This document shows positions 1 through 4,581 of a DNA stretch of 7,830 nt, piece after piece. Numbering within the stretch: the first letter of the stretch is position 1; the number at the start of each line of letters is the position of its first letter. The DNA comes from Balneolia bacterium (GTDB lineage: Bacteria; Bacteroidota; Rhodothermia; Balneolales; Cyclonatronaceae). The notes beneath the pieces are model-generated. The model did not search any database. It saw nothing but the letters and a program-made list of their open reading frames with translations, and had not been told where the DNA came from. Both the position numbers and the translations under genes were made by a program. The stretch spans positions 1 through 7,830 of the forward strand of contig PXAI01000126.1 of the NCBI GenBank assembly GCA_003567135.1, in the 5' to 3' direction.

Positions 1-90
1 GAGGTCAATATTACGGTGCCGGCACAGATGAAATCCCAAAAGATTAAGCCGGACGGAAAGATGAAGGCAGAGGAAATTGCGCTGAACTAA
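1..90 (+). CDS. C-terminal tail of an unidentified protein (5' end outside the window)
   Basis: Reading frame 1 is open from the first base to a TAA at 88-90 and gives 29 residues, starting EVNITVPAQM and ending EEIALN. The tail is rich in Lys and Glu and has no membrane segment. The VNITVP stretch would suit a beta-strand. I do not recognise the family, and too little is present to assign a function. Support for it being a real gene end is the continuous frame and the hairpin with a short T run that begins at its stop codon, which fits a gene end. It converges on the minus-strand membrane-protein gene whose stop is at 142. Confidence 0.55.
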   Translation, partial: EVNITVPAQMKSQKIKPDGKMKAEEIALN

Positions 91-143
91 CTGGGGTTAC
101 GCACATAAAAAAGCAGGCTAACTGCCTGTATTGCCCCGGTTTT
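89..143 (+). terminator. Candidate terminator for the upstream plus-strand gene (outer stem of a nested hairpin)
   Basis: Bases 89-96 (AACTGGGG) pair with 134-141 (CCCCGGTT), including one T-G wobble. On the plus strand the closing arm runs into TTTT at 140-143. The enclosed 37 bases contain a smaller hairpin that serves the opposite strand. The T run is short and the loop is long, so this is a weaker call than the minus-strand terminator nested inside it. Confidence 0.4.
107..129 (-). terminator. Rho-independent terminator of the minus-strand nucleotidyltransferase/membrane-protein operon
   Basis: On the minus strand a CAGGC/GCCTG stem (114-118 with 124-128, plus a G-T pair at 113/129) closes a five-base loop. 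It is followed at once by six T's (complement of A107-A112). It lies 12 bases past the stop codon of the small membrane protein. Stem and T run in this order are the standard intrinsic-terminator layout. Confidence 0.7.
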
Positions 144-411
144 ACCTCTTCGAGAACAATCCCAGTATCGTAACAAACACGACGGAGCCGATGATTGACC
201 AAATGATCGGAAACGGTTCGCCTCCGATGGATACGGAAAACAGTTCCGGCAGACCAAGCTGACGACTCATCCATGTTCCGATCAGCGCGCCGATAAATCC
301 GAGCACAATGGAAACGATGCATCCGCCTCTGGTGTATCCGGCGATTGACTGCCCGATTGAGCCGCAAATTCCGGCTACCAGCAGAAGTACGAGAAATTCA
401 AATAATCCCAT
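142..411 (-). CDS. GlsB/YeaQ/YmgE-family small membrane protein (transglycosylase-associated protein family)
   Basis: An 89-residue, very hydrophobic protein with three predicted membrane helices at about residues 3-25, 31-50 and 66-85. It has the glycine-rich helix packing of this family (GICGSIGQSIAGY near the N-terminus, then VLGFIGALIGTW), and family members are usually 80-90 residues long. The family is linked to stress responses, but its biochemical role is not established and the 'transglycosylase-associated' name is historical. The start at 411 is preferred over an in-frame ATG at 459: it gives the family length, places the first helix at the N-terminus, has a strong GGAGGG site five bases upstream, and avoids overlap with the gene before it. 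It is the second gene of a two-gene operon and ends at an intrinsic terminator. Confidence 0.85.
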   Translation of the reverse strand: MGLFEFLVLLLVAGICGSIGQSIAGYTRGGCIVSIVLGFIGALIGTWMSRQLGLPELFSVSIGGEPFPIIWSIIGSVVFVTILGLFSKR

Positions 412-416
412 TATAT

Positions 417-422
417 CCCTCC
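417..422 (-). promoter_or_regulatory. Ribosome binding site that fixes the small membrane protein start
   Basis: The minus strand reads GGAGGG here, five bases (ATATA) before the ATG at 411. It is the strongest Shine-Dalgarno match in the window and lies in the 16-base gap after the nucleotidyltransferase stop. It argues for the 411 start over the upstream ATG at 459. Confidence 0.75.
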
Positions 423-427
423 AAAAA

Positions 428-1435
428 TTATGCGTGTTTTGCATTAACCTGGCTGTCATCGCCGATGTGCATCGATCCTTTAGCCCCGCTCACAGTGGCG
501 TTTGTGCCGATCGTGGCATCGTCCAGCTCAGAGCCGGTAATTGTGGCATCGGTATTAATGATTGTGTTTGAAACAGTCGAGTCAGTTACCGAAGCGCCGC
601 TTTCTATACTCACAAACGGCCCGATTTCAGCGTTTTTAAGCTTCACGTTTTCGCCAATATAACAAGGCGGCGTAATTTTTGTGCCGGGATATTTAGTAGC
701 ATCGTAGCTGAACTTTTCCTTTTCCAGAACGGCGTTGGTGGTTTCCTGCCACGCTCTTATGGTGCCGCAGTCGAGCCATTCATCCACGGTGGCTGGCAGA
801 AACACGTTGCCCTGCTGCAGAAGCGCGTCAATGGCATCGGTTAGTTCGTATTCACCGCGCGAGCTTTTCAGATCGTTATCCATTATGTGCTGCAGCTCGC
901 GACGCAGATCTTCCCCTTTCCGGAAATAATATACGCCGATAATCGCCAGGTCAGATATCGGCTCGTCCGGTTTTTCCACAAATCCGGAGATCCTTTTTCC
1001 GTCCATAACGGCCACGCCGAACCGCGTGGGATCTTCAACCTGTTTCAGCCAGATTACGCAGTCGGCGTCGTCCACGCTTACTTTTTTATAGGAATCGAAG
1101 AGCGTATCAGCAAAAGCCACAATCACCTCGCCTTCAAGCGACGGCGCGGCGCAGTAAACGGCATGAGCGGTTCCCATGGCCACATCCTGTGTATAAAATG
1201 AGGGCTTCGCACCCTGACGCTCCGCCATTTCCGCAAGGCGTTTCTTCACCTCATCCCCAAAATCGCCCAGAACAAACGCGATTTCTGTAATCTCAGAATC
1301 CAGCGTTTTCTTGAAGGTTTTTACGATCCGCTCTATCATCATTTCTCCGGCGATCGGAAGCAGCGGTTTCGGGGTCGTGTGCGTATGGGGTCGCAGGCGC
1401 GTTCCCCGGCCTGCCATCGGAATAACCAATTTCAT
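428..1435 (-). CDS. Sugar-phosphate nucleotidyltransferase with C-terminal left-handed beta-helix (RmlA-like)
   Basis: A 335-residue enzyme that should transfer a nucleotide from an NTP to a sugar 1-phosphate, giving an NDP-sugar and pyrophosphate in the cytoplasm. The family signature lies at residues 9-30 (GRGTRLRP, then TTPKPLLPIAG) and supplies the nucleotide loop and catalytic Arg/Lys. Further motifs are GTAHAV (88-93), AFAD (107-110, with Asp110 the likely metal ligand), VEKP (153-156), ELTDAI (197-202) and LDCGT (221-225). Residues from about 255 to 328 are loose hexapeptide repeats (IGENVKL, IGPFVS, ATITGS, ATIGTNATVS), indicating a left-handed beta-helix as in long RmlA-type and GlmU-like proteins. 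There is no acetyltransferase active site that I can identify. The ATG at 1435 gives the normal MKLVIPMAGRGTRLRP start; the leader has only a weak AGAG. Substrate is unresolved: glucose-1-phosphate with dTTP or UTP is plausible. It lies 16 bases before the small membrane protein. Confidence 0.9.
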   Translation of the reverse strand: MKLVIPMAGRGTRLRPHTHTTPKPLLPIAGEMMIERIVKTFKKTLDSEITEIAFVLGDFGDEVKKRLAEMAERQGAKPSFYTQDVAMGTAHAVYCAAPSLEGEVIVAFADTLFDSYKKVSVDDADCVIWLKQVEDPTRFGVAVMDGKRISGFVEKPDEPISDLAIIGVYYFRKGEDLRRELQHIMDNDLKSSRGEYELTDAIDALLQQGNVFLPATVDEWLDCGTIRAWQETTNAVLEKEKFSYDATKYPGTKITPPCYIGENVKLKNAEIGPFVSIESGASVTDSTVSNTIINTDATITGSELDDATIGTNATVSGAKGSMHIGDDSQVNAKHA

Positions 1436-1608
1436 TTAAATAAATCTCTTTTAGCTTAATGTTCTCAAATTTCGCCAAAAGATAGCAGATGTTCCTATAT
1501 TTACCGAATCATGAAAACAGCGAAATTTCTGATACACCCACTTGTCAACACAACTCCTGTTTTCCGGTTTTTTCGCTCAACATTTAACTAACGATACCCA
1601 ACGGCCCG
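1436..1608. promoter_or_regulatory. Divergent promoter region, nucleotidyltransferase / Mur ligase
   Basis: This 173-base spacer separates two divergently read genes and must hold both promoters or their leaders. On the minus strand TATCTTTT (complement of 1477-1484) matches seven of eight positions of the Bacteroidota -7 box TAnnTTTG. On the plus strand TATATTTA (1496-1503) also matches seven of eight. I found no convincing TTTG -33 partner at the right distance for either, so the exact promoters are unproven. The spacer also contains a 9-base inverted repeat, listed separately. Confidence 0.4.
1467..1528. repeat. 9-base inverted repeat in the divergent spacer (possible operator)
   Basis: AAATTTCGC at 1467-1475 recurs as its exact complement GCGAAATTT at 1520-1528, with 44 bases between the arms. 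The left arm touches the candidate minus-strand -7 box and the arms bracket both candidate -7 boxes, the arrangement expected of a paired regulator site. Each arm also contains the self-complementary AAATTT. Function is inferred from position only. Confidence 0.35.
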
Positions 1609-3240
1609 TTGACCTATTTTTATTTCGTTTATCTGATTCTTATCGTTCTGATCCTTGTTGTTGCGCGACACGGATTTTACCGGATTTCCCACTACCTGCA
1701 CATCTATCAGCAGCACGGGTATAAGAGCCACGAATACCGCGCCTGGCTTTGGCCAAAAGTTGCCGGCGAGCTGATCAAAGGGCCGCATCTTTTCGTAATT
1801 CCGCTTTTCCTCATCGGGCTGATTCAGTCTCAGCTTACGTGGACGGCTTTCACGCTTTCCATCGCGGTTTTCGGGATTTTCTATTTTGGATCGGTTAAAT
1901 ACCTGAGGTCTGACCGCCCTAAAAAGCCGCTTGTTTACACGCCACGGCTTTCGCGTCAGGCTGTGATTGCTTTCAGTTTATACGGATTATTCGCGTTTCT
2001 GGGGATCTGGCTTGGAATGCAGAGTCCGCAGATGGGGGCGGATGTTTCCATTATTATGGTGATGATGATTCTGGCGGATATCGCGTCGCCATACCTTGTG
2101 CTGATCGCCGGACTGATTACGCGACCTCTGGAAAACTACTATCAGGAGGGTTTCAAGAAAAAAGCGAGGAAGAAACTGGCCTCGATGCCCAACCTTAAAA
2201 TAGTGGCGATCACCGGAAGCTACGGAAAGACCTCCGTCAAGTTTATCCTGAAAACGCTGCTTCAGGAGCGCTATCAGGTTTGTTTTACGCCGGGCAGTTT
2301 TAACACGCCGATGGGCATCTGCAAAGTGATAAACAACGATCTTAACGCTGGGCATCAGATTCTGATTCTGGAAATGGGCGCACGCTACGAAGGGAACATC
2401 AAAGAGCTTTGTGAGATTGCAAGGCCGCATGTTTCGGTGGTCACCAACGTTGGTGTGGCGCATCTGGAAACGTTTGGTTCGGTGGATATGATCGCCAAAA
2501 CAAAATCAGAAATTATCGAACACATGCATCCGGGCGGGACGGCCATTCTGAATTCGGATGATGAACGCGTTCTGGCGATGAAGAATATCCGGGAGGATGT
2601 TACGGTCATCCGTGCCGGACTGAATACGGGGATTTTCCGCGTAGCCGATATTTCATACGATCAGGATGGATGCCATTTCCAGCTGACCGACCCCGAGGCG
2701 ATTACGGCTCAGGTAAAAACGCCGCTGCTTGGTGAACACAACGTAGCCAATCTACTGCTTGGATTCGGAGCAGGACGCCATTTCGGCCTTCGCACCGCAA
2801 CCATGGCCGTAGCCGCACGACGTATCGAGCCGGTTGAGCACCGCCTTGAGCTCCGTAAAAACGGGAATATCACCGTAATTGATGACGCCTTTAACTCAAA
2901 TCCGGTCGGCGCTAAAAGCGCGGTGGACGTCCTATCCCAATTCAACAGCGGGCGCCGCATTATCGTAACGCCCGGTATGATCGAGCTCGGTGAGCGTCAG
3001 GATGAAGAAAACGAACTTTTCGGCCGGCACATCGGCAAAAGCGGGATTGATGAAGCGATACTGGTTGGTCCCGGCACGGCTCCCATCCAAAAAGGAATTC
3101 TTGCTGAAGGATATCCCGAATCCTCCGTGAAAATTTTCGGGACGCTTTTTGAGGCACAGGATTATCTGAAAACTTCGCTCCGGGATGGCGACGTCGTGCT
3201 GTACGAAAACGATCTGCCGGACAGCCTCGAACAGGCTTAA
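1609..3240 (+). CDS. Membrane-embedded MurF-like Mur ligase
   Basis: A 543-residue protein. Residues 1-175 are hydrophobic, with about five predicted membrane helices (roughly 4-19, 61-76, 80-96, 117-137, 147-172), followed by a basic stretch (KKKARKK). From about 195 it is a Mur ligase: P-loop ITGSYGKTS (201-209), TNVGVAHLE (279-287), a lysine-containing AKTKSEI (296-302) that could carry the carbamoylated Lys, GEHNVAN (375-381), DDAFNSNP (425-432) and TPGMIELG (454-461). HNVxN and DDxxNxNP point to MurF, which ligates D-Ala-D-Ala to UDP-MurNAc-tripeptide using ATP. MurF is normally about 450 residues and soluble, with an N-terminal UDP-substrate domain; here membrane helices stand in that place. 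The C-terminus has YENDLPD where MurF usually has VKGSR. TTG at 1609 is the only usable start after the in-frame stop at 1585 and gives MTYFYFVYLI; no clear ribosome site is seen. It may act on a lipid-linked or non-standard substrate. Confidence 0.85.
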   Translation: MTYFYFVYLILIVLILVVARHGFYRISHYLHIYQQHGYKSHEYRAWLWPKVAGELIKGPHLFVIPLFLIGLIQSQLTWTAFTLSIAVFGIFYFGSVKYLRSDRPKKPLVYTPRLSRQAVIAFSLYGLFAFLGIWLGMQSPQMGADVSIIMVMMILADIASPYLVLIAGLITRPLENYYQEGFKKKARKKLASMPNLKIVAITGSYGKTSVKFILKTLLQERYQVCFTPGSFNTPMGICKVINNDLNAGHQILILEMGARYEGNIKELCEIARPHVSVVTNVGVAHLETFGSVDMIAKTKSEIIEHMHPGGTAILNSDDERVLAMKNIREDVTVIRAGLNTGIFRVADISYDQDGCHFQLTDPEAITAQVKTPLLGEHNVANLLLGFGAGRHFGLRTATMAVAARRIEPVEHRLELRKNGNITVIDDAFNSNPVGAKSAVDVLSQFNSGRRIIVTPGMIELGERQDEENELFGRHIGKSGIDEAILVGPGTAPIQKGILAEGYPESSVKIFGTLFEAQDYLKTSLRDGDVVLYENDLPDSLEQA

Positions 3241-3246
3241 GCTCAC

Positions 3247-4479
3247 TTACTCGTAACGCAGCGCTTCTGAAATATCCACTTTTGAAGCGCGGTTAGCCGG
3301 ATACCAGCTTGCCAGAACACACAGAATCATACTGCCCGCAAGTACAAGCGCCACATCCCCGGCGGCAATTGAAACGGGATAGGCGTCAATAATAAATGAT
3401 TCGGCACCGGCAAGTTTAACCAGCCCGTACGCATCCTGCATCCACGCAAGCAGCAGGCCAAGCATTCCGCCGAGCCCGCATCCGATCAGGCCGATATAAA
3501 AACCCTGCTTCAGGAAGATATTTCTGATGTCGTTCGTTTTCATGCCGTAACTGCGCAGCAACGCTATATCCCGCGTTTTCTGGATCACAATCATCGTTAG
3601 CGACCCCACAATATTCAGCACGGCGACCAGCACGATGATCATCAGAATTACATAAGCGCCCCATTTTTCCAGATTCATCACATCATAAAGCGGTTTCTGA
3701 AGATCGTACCAGCTTCGTACAATCACGTCATCGCCCATCGAGCGCTGTAGTTCCGGCACCAGCGAAAGCGCCCGGTCGTGATCATGAAGCTTGATGTCAA
3801 TTCCCGAAACCGCGCTCCGCATATTAAACAACCGCTGCGCTGCGGCTTTATCCATATAAATTATGGAAGCATCGTGCATTTCATCCACCCGATAGCTGCC
3901 GCGCACGTCGAAACTGAGGGTTCTGGGTCCGGAAAACTGCGTTAACGACCGCTGTATCGACTGGGCGCTGAGCAGCGAAATCTGATCCCCGAGATCAACA
4001 CCGAGCTGACCCATCAGCATGCGGCCCATCAGTACGCCGGGCATCCGGTTATGAAGGGAAAGATCGAATTCTCCGCCCGGGAAATAGGCATCCAGCGCAA
4101 CCATCTGGCTGAAAATTTCGGGATCAACGCCTTTTATCACCCCGACTTTATACGAGCCGCCCCGGTGCGCGATCAGCGCCTTGCCTTCTACAAATGGGGA
4201 AATCAGTTTTATTTCGGGATGATTTTCGAGATAGGCCAGTCGGTCGCCATCCAGCGCGATTCCCGTGCCCACCGTAGTTTCAATACGAATATCCGGGTCG
4301 TGATTAAGCAGCATCCCCTTGATTAGATCAAAAAAACCGTTAAACACCGAAAGAACCACAATCAACAACGCGGTTCCGACGGTAACGCCGGCAATGCTGA
4401 TCATCGTGAGCGAGGTAATCAGGGTGATTTTTCGTTTACTGAAGAGATATCTTCGTGCTATCAGAGAAGATGCTTTCAC
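3247..4479 (-). CDS. LolC/LolE-family ABC transporter permease (lipoprotein release; FtsX/MacB-type)
   Basis: A 410-residue inner-membrane permease. The N-terminus (IARRYLFSKR, first helix about 20-46, then IVVLSVFNGFF) is typical of LolC/LolE. Residues 47-270 form the large periplasmic domain, and three helices follow at about 273-299, 325-348 and 373-393. KTRDIALLRSYGM (301-313) is the conserved cytoplasmic coupling segment after the second helix, and the C-terminus PANRASKVDISEALRYE is a family hallmark. Length matches the family (about 400-415). It should work with a LolD-type ATPase to extract lipoproteins from the inner membrane for export to the outer membrane, so the cell is expected to be diderm. 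No ATPase is in the window. LolC and LolE cannot be told apart here; many non-proteobacteria carry a single form. Start is GTG at 4479, chosen because it gives the family N-terminus, follows AAAAGG by six bases, and has an in-frame stop shortly upstream. Confidence 0.88.
   Translation of the reverse strand: MKASSLIARRYLFSKRKITLITSLTMISIAGVTVGTALLIVVLSVFNGFFDLIKGMLLNHDPDIRIETTVGTGIALDGDRLAYLENHPEIKLISPFVEGKALIAHRGGSYKVGVIKGVDPEIFSQMVALDAYFPGGEFDLSLHNRMPGVLMGRMLMGQLGVDLGDQISLLSAQSIQRSLTQFSGPRTLSFDVRGSYRVDEMHDASIIYMDKAAAQRLFNMRSAVSGIDIKLHDHDRALSLVPELQRSMGDDVIVRSWYDLQKPLYDVMNLEKWGAYVILMIIVLVAVLNIVGSLTMIVIQKTRDIALLRSYGMKTNDIRNIFLKQGFYIGLIGCGLGGMLGLLLAWMQDAYGLVKLAGAESFIIDAYPVSIAAGDVALVLAGSMILCVLASWYPANRASKVDISEALRYE
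3261..3290. repeat. Inverted repeat at the convergent 3' ends of the Mur ligase and permease genes
   Basis: GCGCTTC (3261-3267) and GAAGCGC (3284-3290) form a seven-base stem with a 16-base loop inside the last codons of the permease gene, 20 bases past the Mur ligase stop. No T run follows on either strand, so it is not a standard intrinsic terminator. It may be a by-product of coding for the conserved C-terminus. Confidence 0.3.
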
Positions 4480-4485
4480 GTGCTG

Positions 4486-4491
4486 CCTTTT
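4486..4491 (-). promoter_or_regulatory. Ribosome binding site for the LolC/LolE-family permease
   Basis: The minus strand reads AAAAGG six bases before the GTG start. It is a moderate Shine-Dalgarno match and supports GTG at 4479 as the start. An ATG just upstream on the same strand, in another frame, ends after six codons at a TGA overlapping this GTG. Confidence 0.5.
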
Positions 4492-4497
4492 ATCATT

Positions 4498-4523
4498 TTA
4501 ACCGATATTTCAACTCCGGTTAA
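4498..4523. repeat. Inverted repeat in the permease leader
   Basis: TTAACCG (4498-4504) and CGGTTAA (4517-4523) are exact complements around a 12-base loop. The repeat lies just before the permease ribosome site, so in that transcript it could form a leader hairpin; as DNA it could be a regulator site. Confidence 0.3.
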
Positions 4524-4547
4524 TTGTAAAGAATTTCTTATTTTCAG

Positions 4548-4557
4548 GTTTATAAAC
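4548..4557. repeat. 10-base perfect palindrome GTTTATAAAC between the permease and glgB genes
   Basis: GTTTATAAAC reads the same on both strands and overlaps the TATAAA of the candidate glgB promoter, 25 bases before the glgB start. Position and symmetry suit an operator for a dimeric repressor, but A/T-rich spacers often contain such palindromes. Confidence 0.3.
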
Positions 4558-4581
4558 ATTAACTGACAAAACTACATAAAA

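Larger units (their letters stand above)
4480..4581. promoter_or_regulatory. Divergent promoter region, permease / glgB
   Basis: This 102-base A/T-rich spacer separates two divergently read genes. Plus-strand TTGTAA (4524-4529) and TATAAA (4551-4556), 21 bases apart, are a possible but over-spaced promoter for glgB. On the minus strand TAGTTTTG (complement of 4567-4574) is an exact match to the Bacteroidota -7 box TAnnTTTG, about 90 bases before the permease start, but I see no TTTG partner upstream of it. No Shine-Dalgarno site precedes the TTG of glgB. Confidence 0.4.

Noticed and set aside
412..459. Upstream in-frame ATG (459) for the small membrane protein
   Set aside because: It would add 16 polar residues, overlap the nucleotidyltransferase 3' end and ignore the strong GGAGGG site placed for the ATG at 411.
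887..1201. 104-codon plus-strand open frame inside the nucleotidyltransferase
   Set aside because: It is antisense to conserved nucleotidyltransferase motifs and has no ribosome site or recognisable domain.
428..1435. Possible GlmU or GlgC identity for the nucleotidyltransferase
   Set aside because: It is shorter than GlmU (about 450 residues) with no acetyltransferase site that I can identify, and it starts with the RmlA-type GRGTRLRP...PKPLLPIAG signature rather than the longer GlgC one.
1987..2463. 158-codon minus-strand open frame
   Set aside because: It is antisense to the P-loop region of the Mur ligase and has a His/Arg-rich, low-complexity translation typical of a shadow frame.
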